Assembly (NCBI GenBank): GCA_963823505.1
Contig: CAWGLY010000005.1
Location: 1,860,001-1,924,000, forward strand
Origin: DATHZQ01 sp963823505
Lineage (GTDB): Bacteria; Actinomycetota; Acidimicrobiia; Spongiisociales; UBA5794
Reading direction: 5' to 3'
Length of the DNA stretch: 64,000 bases
The notes under the pieces were generated by a model. That model ran no database searches, was not told the DNA's origin, and saw only the letters and a list, made by a program, of their open reading frames with translations. A program made the position numbers and the translations under genes. Below, piece by piece: positions 57,690-64,000 of the stretch. Every line of letters starts with the position of its first letter. The stretch's first letter is position 1.

Positions 57690-59342
57690 ATGATCCGCCT
57701 CCTTCTGCCGCTGCTGGCCGTCACGGAAGAGACCGGCCCGACCGATCCCTCCAACGTGGGCATCGGCTCGGTTGTGCTCACCTTGCTCGCAGCCGCATTC
57801 CTCGTATGGGTCGGCTACCTGGTGATCAGTAGCAGGCGTCGCGCCAAGACGGTCGAAGAGACCCCGGCCAATCTCTCGCCGTATCTCTCCGACGACGAGC
57901 TGGAGAACAAGCGTGTCACCAGGGTGCTCAACGCGGCGGTGGTCTCCGCAGCCGTGCTCGCCATCGCGCTCCCGGTCTACTACATCAACGAAGGTGACCG
58001 GCAGATCGCCGCCGCAGAGAAGATCCACGAAAAGGACATCGAAGAGGGCGAGAAGTGGTTCACGGAGTTCTCGTGCATCAACTGCCACGGTCCCGGGGGT
58101 GTCGGCGGCGCAGCCCCGTTCATCGAGGCGCGCAGCGGTCTCGACGTCGCCTGGACGGCTCCTTCGATCAACGACGTGTTCCAGCGGTTCTCAGAAGACG
58201 AGGTTCGCTACTGGATCGAATACGGTCGCTCAGGGACGCCCATGCCTGCCGGCGGGCTCGAAGGTGGCGGGGCGATGAGCGAGCAGGAAGTCGATCAGGT
58301 GCTGGAATACCTGTGGAGCATCCAGATCAGCCAGGGTGAAGCGCTCGATGAGGTGGAGGGCATCGTCGACGATGCCGTGAGCCGCATCGAGGGCGGCGAG
58401 GCGACCGTCATCCGTCGGATCGCCGTTGAGGAAGCAGCCCTGGCCGACACCCTCGACGCACCCGACAAGTTTGCCGTCATCGACGAGTTGCCGGCAGAGA
58501 TCCGTTTCCTGATGGCGGGCGACGGGACGTGCACGGACGCATCGGCCGCCCTCGTCGGCTCGAGCTGCGGCACACCCGGCCAGGACAGCGACCGCGACGG
58601 ATTGACCGATTCCGTTGAGATCCGCTTGACGGAGATCGGCGCCATCGCCGACGAGACCCTCGAGATCCGTCAGATCGTCGACGAGACCGACGCGGACGGC
58701 GCAATCGTCCTGGACGAAGACGGGAACCGGATCTCTGTGGTCGCTTTCGTCGAGGACGGCAGCCTCCCGAATGTGTACGGCCTCGAACTCGACCCCAACA
58801 ACGCTTTCACCGGCACCGATCTGACCGGTCAACCGGTACCGGACCTCGACAGGGTCGATGCCTTCCTCAGGGATCTCGATACCGCTCGCCTGACGCTCAG
58901 CGTCATCGATAGTCGCCTCGACGTCTTCACCGGCAGTATCGAGGACGGGCTGGCGTTCCTCAGGACGTCGCTCGACGAGCAGCTGTGGGAGGTCGATTAT
59001 GACGAGATCGCAGCCGAGGCCGGGCTCTCCGTTGCCGAAGCCACCCGGGCCGTTGGACTCTACAACGGCTATTGCGCCAGGTGCCATACCGGCGGCTACC
59101 AGGCGGGCGTCCCCTACGAGCGGCCCGCAGGAAGCGGCGCCTGGGGGCCTGCACTGTGGAACGGACGGACCACGAGCCAGTTCCCGACCGCCGCAGAGCA
59201 TGTCAACTTCATCATCAACGGCTCGAACGTCGACGAGGCGTTCGGTGTCAACGGCCTGGGTCGCGGCTGGATGCCGGCCTTCGGGCGAATCCTCAGTGTC
59301 GAGGACATCGAGTTGATCGTGGCGTACGAGAGGTCGTTGTGA
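57690..59342 (+). CDS. Diheme c-type cytochrome of the bc complex with EF-hand-like insert
   Basis: 550 aa. Two membrane helices at the N-terminus (VLTLLAAAFLVWVGYLVISS; AAVVSAAVLAIALPVYYINE) and two cytochrome c domains, with heme sites EFSCINCHGPGG and NGYCARCHTGGY. Between them lie about 230 residues that include DSDRDGLTDSVEI, an EF-hand/dockerin-like calcium loop, and acidic Asp/Glu-rich segments. It probably carries electrons from the Rieske protein to a terminal oxidase not encoded in this window. Its stop overlaps the next start (TGATG). Confidence 0.88.
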   Translation: MIRLLLPLLAVTEETGPTDPSNVGIGSVVLTLLAAAFLVWVGYLVISSRRRAKTVEETPANLSPYLSDDELENKRVTRVLNAAVVSAAVLAIALPVYYINEGDRQIAAAEKIHEKDIEEGEKWFTEFSCINCHGPGGVGGAAPFIEARSGLDVAWTAPSINDVFQRFSEDEVRYWIEYGRSGTPMPAGGLEGGGAMSEQEVDQVLEYLWSIQISQGEALDEVEGIVDDAVSRIEGGEATVIRRIAVEEAALADTLDAPDKFAVIDELPAEIRFLMAGDGTCTDASAALVGSSCGTPGQDSDRDGLTDSVEIRLTEIGAIADETLEIRQIVDETDADGAIVLDEDGNRISVVAFVEDGSLPNVYGLELDPNNAFTGTDLTGQPVPDLDRVDAFLRDLDTARLTLSVIDSRLDVFTGSIEDGLAFLRTSLDEQLWEVDYDEIAAEAGLSVAEATRAVGLYNGYCARCHTGGYQAGVPYERPAGSGAWGPALWNGRTTSQFPTAAEHVNFIINGSNVDEAFGVNGLGRGWMPAFGRILSVEDIELIVAYERSL

Positions 59343-59860
59343 TGCACCGCCTCATGTCACAGTCGTTGGGACGCTTGCGCCGAGACGAGCGCGGGCTGTC
59401 CAATCTGGAGAAGATCGGTATCGCCGCGGTCATCATCTCGATCCTCGCCTTCGTCCCCGTGTTCCGGGGATGGCTCGGCGACGCGTACGACGCCGTCTTC
59501 AAGCAGGTAGACGGCGAAACCGGCGAGACCTCCGACTTCTCCATCGCCGCCAGGGGCATCCTGATCACGGTCGTCGCCATCGTGGCTTTCATCGGCACGG
59601 GCTTTCTGGTGCTCTACACGAACCTCGGGCGCAGGCTGGCTTTCCTCGTCACCGGAGCCGCCACGTTCGGCTGGATGGCAATCGGCAGCCTCCTCTTCGT
59701 GATCTACGCGCCTCGCGGTCTCAGGCCGCAGAACCTGGAGGGCCTCAACGCCTTCCAGATCCGTATTCCCGCCATTGCGGTGACGTTGGGATCGCTCGTG
59801 ATCTTCCTGATGTTCGTCGTGGCGCTCGACGCCTACGAGAAGCAGGACGCCGAGGGCTGA
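59342..59860 (+). CDS. Four-helix membrane protein with prepilin-like N-terminus, bc operon
   Basis: 172 aa from ATG 59342, coupled to the cytochrome c gene (TGATG). The N-terminus RRDERGLSNLEKIGIAAVII has the Gly-x4-Glu plus hydrophobic helix pattern of class III (prepilin) signal sequences, comparable with the TadE proteins at 29129 and 29614. Three more membrane helices follow (LITVVAIVAFIGTGFLVLYT; FLVTGAATFGWMAIGSLLFV; IAVTLGSLVIFLMFVVALDA). No family recognised. As the last gene of the operon it is probably an accessory subunit of the bc complex. Confidence 0.65.
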   Translation: MHRLMSQSLGRLRRDERGLSNLEKIGIAAVIISILAFVPVFRGWLGDAYDAVFKQVDGETGETSDFSIAARGILITVVAIVAFIGTGFLVLYTNLGRRLAFLVTGAATFGWMAIGSLLFVIYAPRGLRPQNLEGLNAFQIRIPAIAVTLGSLVIFLMFVVALDAYEKQDAEG

Positions 59861-59865
59861 GGATT

Positions 59866-59880
59866 CGGGCGGCCCGCCCG
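59866..59880. terminator. Short hairpin between convergent genes
   Basis: 6-bp stem CGGGCG/CGCCCG with a 3-base loop, between the end of the bc operon (59860) and the end of rex (59905). A weak terminator candidate. Confidence 0.35.
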
Positions 59881-59904
59881 GACCATCCTGATTGTTCCAG
59901 GGGC

Positions 59905-60525
59905 TCAGCGCTGCTGCAGGTGATAGGTCAGGATCTGCAGCTCGGTCGACAGATCGACGCGACGCACTTCGACCCCGTCCGGGACGGTGATGATGGCGGG
60001 AGCGAAGTTCAGGATCGACCTGACCCCTGCGCCCGTCAGGCGATCGGCAACGTCCTGCGCAGCCCACGACGGCGTGGCAATGATCCCGATGGACACTCGC
60101 CGTTCGCGCACGAGGGGCTCCAGCTCGTCGAGAGAATCGACGGTGATCCCCGCCAGCGTCGAACCGACCTTGCCCGCATCGGCGTCGACGATGCCGACCA
60201 CCTCGAAGCCCCACGACTCAAATCCTGCGTAGTTGGCGAGCGCACTGCCGAGATTGCCGGCGCCGACGATCACTACGGTGTAGCCGTGGGTGAGGCCGAG
60301 AGCATGCCGCAACTGCTCTCGCAGGTCCGCCACCCGATACCCCACACCACGCGTTCCCCGCGACCCGAGGAACGACAGATCTTTGCGGACCTGCGCGGAG
60401 TTGACGCCCGCCAGACTGGCGAGTTGCTCGGACGAGCATGTGCTCTGCGTGACCGGGAGCGCCGCAAGCGTCCTGAGGTACACCGGAAGCCGCGACACCG
60501 TGGCTGATGGAATCGGTGTCTTCAC
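59905..60525 (-). CDS. rex: Redox-sensing transcriptional repressor Rex
   Basis: 206 aa from GTG 60525 (protein begins MKTPIPSATVSRLPVYLRTL), usual Rex length. N-terminal winged helix (SRLPVYLRTLAAL; LAGVNSAQVRKDLSFLGSRG), then an NAD(H)-binding Rossmann fold with VVIVGAGNLGSALANYAGF and a C-terminal helix for dimer exchange (LQILTYHLQQR). Rex leaves DNA when NADH/NAD+ rises and typically controls respiratory and fermentative genes; its place beside this respiratory cluster fits. A leaderless-type -10 box lies 9 bases upstream. Confidence 0.94.
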   Translation of the reverse strand: MKTPIPSATVSRLPVYLRTLAALPVTQSTCSSEQLASLAGVNSAQVRKDLSFLGSRGTRGVGYRVADLREQLRHALGLTHGYTVVIVGAGNLGSALANYAGFESWGFEVVGIVDADAGKVGSTLAGITVDSLDELEPLVRERRVSIGIIATPSWAAQDVADRLTGAGVRSILNFAPAIITVPDGVEVRRVDLSTELQILTYHLQQR

Positions 60526-60534
60526 TCCAGCGAG

Positions 60535-60540
60535 AGAATA
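60535..60540 (-). promoter_or_regulatory. -10 box of rex (leaderless type)
   Basis: TATTCT on the minus strand, 9 bases before GTG 60525. No Rex-type operator (TTGTGAA...TTCACAA) is visible next to it. Confidence 0.4.
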
Positions 60541-60608
60541 GTGAACCAGCGCGGGGCCCCATCCAGTTCGGTGGGATCCCGCCCGAGCAGGGTGAGCACG
60601 GTCTTCGA

Positions 60609-60614
60609 TAGGAT
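60609..60614 (+). promoter_or_regulatory. -10 box of the 60621 gene (leaderless type)
   Basis: TAGGAT, 6 bases before GTG 60621, with no ribosome binding site between. Confidence 0.4.
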
Positions 60615-60620
60615 GGTCGG

Positions 60621-61547
60621 GTGACCCGCAGCATCGCCGTCCTGATCGCGCTGGTAGCCGCTGGGATGGCGGCGGGCTTGGTGTCCGCCGCCGCCGCCTT
60701 CGCCGACTGCGGGGCCCAGTTCCCTGAGGAGGAGTGGGTGCTCGTAGGCGAAACGGACCTGCTGACGGTGTCGTCTGCCGGCCTGTCGGATGCTGCCGGC
60801 CTCCGCTTTGCCGACGAGGCTGGTGCCACGGCCCGGCTGCTCGAAGCCGACTTCGGCACGCTGCCCCCTTTGGAGTTGTGCGTCTTCGGGCCGGACGTCC
60901 GGCTCGACCCCGAAGGCCTCGCCCCACGCGGCCAGCAACTGCACGCCGTCGTCTTCGCCGAAGAAGGGACGATATATGTCGGTGGGCTCCAAGCCAGCCT
61001 TTTCGACGAAGCTCACTCCTTCGGTCTGGCCTACGCAACACTGTGGGGTCTCGCCCGCCGGCACGGCCTCGACTCGTATCCCGAACCGCTGGCCACCGTG
61101 ATCGGACAGTGGTACATGTCGCGAGTCGCCGGCAAGGTCGATCTCCATCACAGCCAGATGCGGAGCGGCGCCTTTTTCAGGGATCCCAGCGGGGGCGGCG
61201 TCGAGACCACCGACTGGACTGCCGACCGGCAGCCCCCCATCTACGTCTGGAATCCCCAGTTCCAAGAGTCGCCTGTCGGAGATCTGATCGGATTTGCCGT
61301 CGAAACCCACGGTCCCGAAGTGCTGTTGGACACCGACTCCGCACGATGGTCGGAGATCGAGCAGGAGTGGCAGGCCGCGCTGCGAGAGGAGGCCCTGCAG
61401 GGCTCCGGATCGGGCAACGCGTGGTTGATCGGGCTTGCTGTGGTTGTCGGGTTTGTCAGCCTTGCGATCCTCCTGGCGTGGCTCAACCGCCGGTCGCGAC
61501 GAAAGATCAAAGAGAAGATGCGGACTGAGGCACAAGCGTCGCTGTGA
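60621..61547 (+). CDS. Exported protein with C-terminal membrane anchor, unknown function
   Basis: 308 aa. Signal peptide (AVLIALVAAGMAAGLVSAAA), an exported domain of about 220 residues (residues such as ARLLEADFGTLPPLELCVFG and LYATLWGLARRHGLDSYPEP-like segments), then a single membrane helix (WLIGLAVVVGFVSLAILLAW) and a basic cytoplasmic tail (RRSRRKIKEKMR). No metal-binding HExxH or other catalytic motif was found. Family not recognised. It diverges from rex and ends tail to tail with the glutaredoxin-like gene. Confidence 0.7.
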   Translation: MTRSIAVLIALVAAGMAAGLVSAAAAFADCGAQFPEEEWVLVGETDLLTVSSAGLSDAAGLRFADEAGATARLLEADFGTLPPLELCVFGPDVRLDPEGLAPRGQQLHAVVFAEEGTIYVGGLQASLFDEAHSFGLAYATLWGLARRHGLDSYPEPLATVIGQWYMSRVAGKVDLHHSQMRSGAFFRDPSGGGVETTDWTADRQPPIYVWNPQFQESPVGDLIGFAVETHGPEVLLDTDSARWSEIEQEWQAALREEALQGSGSGNAWLIGLAVVVGFVSLAILLAWLNRRSRRKIKEKMRTEAQASL

Positions 61548-61550
61548 ACC

Positions 61551-61811
61551 TCAGCGGCTCATCCACATGCCCAGCATCGCCAGGCCAACGGCTCGTCGCG
61601 TCATCGGACCCTCCAGCACCACCCGCCCCCGGTTGACGAGCACAGGCACCCGCTCGCCGTAGGCAGAGGCCGCCACCGGGTCGTCGCTGATGTCCACCTG
61701 CGTGACCGTGATGCCGAGGAACGGAGCCATCGCGGTAACTGCCGACCACGCCTCATCACACATCAGGCAGGCGCCGGTCGTGAAGAAGGTTGCCCGCCGT
61801 CGATCACTCAC
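61551..61811 (-). CDS. Glutaredoxin-like thiol protein
   Basis: 86 aa from GTG 61811, with GGGGGA upstream. Thioredoxin-fold pattern: ATFFTTGACLMCDEAW with the Cys-Leu-Met-Cys redox pair, VTQVDISDDP, and a cis-Pro region RVPVLVNRGRVVLEGP. Resembles DUF836/NrdH-type small glutaredoxins. Partner unknown; it may serve as a disulfide reductant. Confidence 0.75.
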   Translation of the reverse strand: MSDRRRATFFTTGACLMCDEAWSAVTAMAPFLGITVTQVDISDDPVAASAYGERVPVLVNRGRVVLEGPMTRRAVGLAMLGMWMSR

Positions 61812-61876
61812 CAGATCCCCCTATGGGCTCGGGTCCACCGCGCGTGCCGTCCCGATTGCTGGCGGTTCATCGCCAC

Positions 61877-61882
61877 TAGTGT
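61877..61882 (+). promoter_or_regulatory. -10 box ahead of a 31-aa ORF (leaderless type)
   Basis: TAGTGT, 7 bases before ATG 61890. A TTGCTG (61856-61861) could act as a weak -35 with a 15-base spacer. Confidence 0.35.
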
Positions 61883-61889
61883 CCTCCGC

Positions 61890-61985
61890 ATGCGTCCAAC
61901 GACCGCCGCCGTCACGCTGGGTCTGCTGCTGCTGATCCTCGGTGCGTTCCTCATCAAGGCTCAGACCTCAGGGTTCACACCCTGA
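61890..61985 (+). CDS. Possible 31-aa single-helix membrane protein
   Basis: A 31-codon frame (MRPTTAAVTLGLLLLILGAF then LIKAQTSGFTP) encodes one hydrophobic helix with a basic N-terminus. A -10 box lies 7 bases upstream, as for several leaderless genes nearby. It overlaps the 3' end of the opposite-strand DUF62 gene by 25 bases. No homology known; a chance frame is possible. Confidence 0.4.
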   Translation: MRPTTAAVTLGLLLLILGAFLIKAQTSGFTP

Positions 61986-62812
61986 ATCTGGATCCGGTTG
62001 CCGCCTTGGGGGCGCACGAAGGTCAGGGCGACATTGGCGGCGAGTGCAAAGTCCCCGTCGGCTCGTCCCCCGTGCACCGCTACTGCGATTTGGCCATAGG
62101 AGTCGACGTGCAGCAGGCCATCTCCCGCTGAGACGTCGCCGTAGGCGGTGACCCAGCGCAGCCGGTGCTCGGTGGCGCCGACACGGACGATGACGTCATC
62201 GCCGGGGCCGAGCCCGAGCATCGTCAGATCCGCAGGCGACACGTTGGTTTGGGCGTTCCCGAAGTGGTCCACCCACAGCACCTCCCCTACCGCAGCGTCG
62301 CCGCCGTGCTCGACCAGTGGCAGCATCAAAGGGGTGATCGTGTCGGCGTCGACCTCCGGTCCGAGGTCGTCGATGGTGGCCTGGCCAGAGGCGATCACCG
62401 CAGCCGCGGGGGCGAAGAGGTCCCTGCCGTGGAACGTGGCGCCCTCGGCAGGAAGACGGAGCTCAGGGTTCTCGATGGCGACGATGCGGTCCGCGCCGCC
62501 CACCATCGCAACGGCAGGAGCAAGGAGGCCGTTGTCCGGGCCGATGAAATGCCCCCAAGGCGTCCGGGCGCATATGGCCTTGCGTTCCGTCCCCACTCCA
62601 GGGTCGACAACCGCAAGCGCCACCCCTTCGGGAAGGTATTGCACCGCCCGCAGCAGGGCGAGCGCCGACGCCCGGATGTCACCGCGAGGAAAATCGTGCC
62701 CCACATCGATGACCCGTACCTCGGGAGCGATCCGGGCGATGACCCCGTGCACGACGCCGACGAACTCGTCGACACGGCCGAAGTCGGACAGGAAGGAGAT
62801 GGGAAGCGACAT
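61961..62812 (-). CDS. SAM hydroxide adenosyltransferase (DUF62 family)
   Basis: 283 aa. The family hydrolyses S-adenosylmethionine to adenosine and methionine using hydroxide, and is related to the SAM fluorinase and chlorinase. Signatures: FLSDFGRVDEFVGVVHGVIA at the N-terminus, VIDVGHDFPRGDIR, AVVDPGVGTERKAI, FIGPDNGLLAPA and FHGRDLFAPAAA (Asp, Arg and His of the hydroxide site). The C-terminal beta-barrel begins near VGEVLWVDHFGNAQTNV. No halogenase-type context nearby. Biological role of the family is unclear. It diverges from otsA. Confidence 0.9.
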   Translation of the reverse strand: MSLPISFLSDFGRVDEFVGVVHGVIARIAPEVRVIDVGHDFPRGDIRASALALLRAVQYLPEGVALAVVDPGVGTERKAICARTPWGHFIGPDNGLLAPAVAMVGGADRIVAIENPELRLPAEGATFHGRDLFAPAAAVIASGQATIDDLGPEVDADTITPLMLPLVEHGGDAAVGEVLWVDHFGNAQTNVSPADLTMLGLGPGDDVIVRVGATEHRLRWVTAYGDVSAGDGLLHVDSYGQIAVAVHGGRADGDFALAANVALTFVRPQGGNRIQIQGVNPEV

Positions 62813-62820
62813 GGCGGTTG

Positions 62821-62826
62821 AGCCTA
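62821..62826 (-). promoter_or_regulatory. -10 box of the DUF62 gene (leaderless type)
   Basis: TAGGCT on the minus strand, 8 bases before ATG 62812. Confidence 0.4.
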
Positions 62827-62949
62827 CTGGCGGTGAACCGGCGATCGATCCCCGGCTCGCTGCGAACGGCGCACCGGCCCGCCATGAAGCCGGGATACTG
62901 GACAGAGTGAGGTGGGATGCTGGTCAGATCCGGTCGTGCCCGCAACCGG

Positions 62950-62955
62950 TAGGGT
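62950..62955 (+). promoter_or_regulatory. -10 box of otsA (leaderless type)
   Basis: TAGGGT, 7 bases before ATG 62963. Confidence 0.4.
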
Positions 62956-62962
62956 CCTACCG

Positions 62963-64000
62963 ATGACGAGCAAACCCCGCGTTGTGGTGATCGCCAATCG
63001 CCTCCCGGTGCGCCGGCTTCCCGAAACCGGCGAGTGGTCGATGAGCCCAGGCGGCCTCGTCCGGGCGCTCGAACCGATCCTGCGCGAGCGTGATGGCGCC
63101 TGGGTCGGCTGGGCCGGGGCGCCCGACCTCACCATCGAGCCCTTCGTCCACGACGGCATCGAGCAGGTTCCGATCACTTTGACCGCCGCTCAGCTCGAGG
63201 GGTTCTATGAGGGGTTCTGCAACGGCTCGCTCTGGCCGCTCTATCACGACGCCCTCGTTGCGCCCGAGTTCCACCGCCATTGGTGGCGGCCGTACGTCGA
63301 GGTCAACGAGCTGTATGCCGATGCGGCGCTGTCCGTGCTCGGGCCAGGGGAGATCGCTTGGGTTCAGGACTATCAACTCCAGCTCGTCCCCGCGCTGCTG
63401 CGGGCACGCCATCCGGCCCTCTCGATCGGCTTCTACCTCCACATACCGTTCCCCCCGCTCGAGCTGTTCGCTCGATTGCCGTGGCGGCGCGAGATCCTGG
63501 AGGGGCTGCTGGGCTCGGACGTCGTCGCGTTCCAAACCCGGCAGAGTGCACTGGCATTTGCGCGGGCGGCCAGGCGATTCACCGACGCCACAGGCACGTC
63601 GAGTGAGCTGCACTTCAGAGGCAGGAGAATCCAAGTCCAGGTTGCGCCGATCGCCATCGACTCCCAGCAGTTCGCCGAGCTGGCCTCGTCCCCCGCCACC
63701 ATCGCCGGAGTGGCTGAGCTGCGACAGCAACTGGGCGACCCGACCCGCCTCGTCCTTGGTGTCGACCGCCTCGACTACACGAAGGGCATCGATCTTCGCA
63801 TCAAGTCGTTTGCCAGCCTCGTCGAGCGGTACCCGGAGCGCCGCTATCAGCTGGTGCAGGTAGCCGTGCCAAGCCGTGAGGGGGTACCCGCCTACCAGGA
63901 GATGCGCAGCCAGATCGAGGAGATCGTCGGCAACGTCAACGGAGAGCTCGGCCAGCTCGACTACACCCCGGTGCAGTACATGTACCGCAGCCTGCCGCTG
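62963..64000 (+). CDS. otsA: Trehalose-6-phosphate synthase, 3' end outside window
   Basis: 346 codons visible and open to the window edge; a complete OtsA is about 460-500 aa, so roughly a quarter is missing. GT20 glycosyltransferase joining UDP- or ADP/GDP-glucose to glucose-6-phosphate. Signatures: VIANRLPVRR at the N-terminus, SPGGLVRALEP, AWVQDYQLQLVPALLRARHP, GFYLHIPFPPLELFARLPWR and VDRLDYTKGIDLRIKSF. The product provides trehalose for osmoprotection and, in many actinobacteria, envelope glycolipids. Leaderless-type -10 box 7 bases upstream. Confidence 0.94.
   Translation, partial: MTSKPRVVVIANRLPVRRLPETGEWSMSPGGLVRALEPILRERDGAWVGWAGAPDLTIEPFVHDGIEQVPITLTAAQLEGFYEGFCNGSLWPLYHDALVAPEFHRHWWRPYVEVNELYADAALSVLGPGEIAWVQDYQLQLVPALLRARHPALSIGFYLHIPFPPLELFARLPWRREILEGLLGSDVVAFQTRQSALAFARAARRFTDATGTSSELHFRGRRIQVQVAPIAIDSQQFAELASSPATIAGVAELRQQLGDPTRLVLGVDRLDYTKGIDLRIKSFASLVERYPERRYQLVQVAVPSREGVPAYQEMRSQIEEIVGNVNGELGQLDYTPVQYMYRSLPL

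Noticed and set aside
60526..60620. Rex operator between rex and the divergent gene
   Set aside because: No TTGTGAA...TTCACAA-like palindrome here or upstream of either nuo operon or the bc operon.
61961..62812. SAM fluorinase or chlorinase
   Set aside because: Sequence fits the widespread DUF62 hydroxide adenosyltransferases, and no halogen metabolism genes are nearby.
1..64000. tRNA, rRNA, tmRNA, insertion sequences or prophage genes
   Set aside because: Gaps between genes were read for T-loop motifs, transposase motifs and integrase motifs; none was found. A covariance-model search would be decisive for RNAs.

Overview
This 64 kb window is high-GC, densely coding DNA from what looks like an actinobacterium, most likely of the class Acidimicrobiia. 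That placement is inferred: frequent GTG and TTG starts, many leaderless-type promoters (TANNNT 6-9 bases before the start codon), a geranylgeranyl/menaquinone reductase next to a nuo operon, and Rex. No rRNA, tRNA, CRISPR array, transposase or phage gene was seen.

Layout. (1) 1-12.2 kb: three large secreted subtilisin-like proteases, two of them close paralogues, interleaved with three small proteins that share one domain, a methyltransferase and HtpX. (2) 13.1-15.6 kb: L-serine dehydratase and a MidA/NDUFAF7-type methyltransferase. (3) 15.6-26.5 kb: an 11-gene complex I operon, nuoABCD-HIJKLMN, without the NADH module NuoEFG. (4) 26.7-31.3 kb, plus strand: a PLP decarboxylase, an alkaline-phosphatase-fold enzyme and three TadE/TadG pilus-type genes. 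(5) 31.3-47.7 kb: a second, complete 14-gene nuoA-N operon ending in a membrane-anchored bactofilin-like gene. (6) 47.9-49.7 kb: a 33-aa basic protein, a two-part minisatellite and a menaquinone/geranylgeranyl reductase. (7) 49.8-59.9 kb: a respiratory cluster with a CcoN-CcoO fusion whose CcoN half has lost every heme and copper ligand, a monoheme cytochrome c, and a split b6-type cytochrome bc complex (ferredoxin, cytochrome b6, subunit IV, Rieske, diheme cytochrome c) with two accessory membrane proteins. (8) 59.9-64 kb: Rex, small and secreted proteins, a DUF62 SAM hydrolase, and the 5' part of otsA.

How it fits together: most of the window builds a menaquinone-based electron transport chain. 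Two complex I variants (one NADH-type, one probably using ferredoxin or another low-potential donor) would reduce menaquinone, whose side chain the reductase may modify. A b6c-type complex with a predicted heme c_i would oxidise menaquinol and pass electrons to c-type cytochromes. Rex would connect expression to the NADH/NAD+ ratio.

The most unusual signals are the ligand-less CcoN fold, a roughly 30-residue helical motif shared by cytochrome bc subunit IV and the cytochrome c beside that CcoN protein, and a family of dispersed GAA-triloop hairpins with a covarying base pair in the spacers of both nuo loci.
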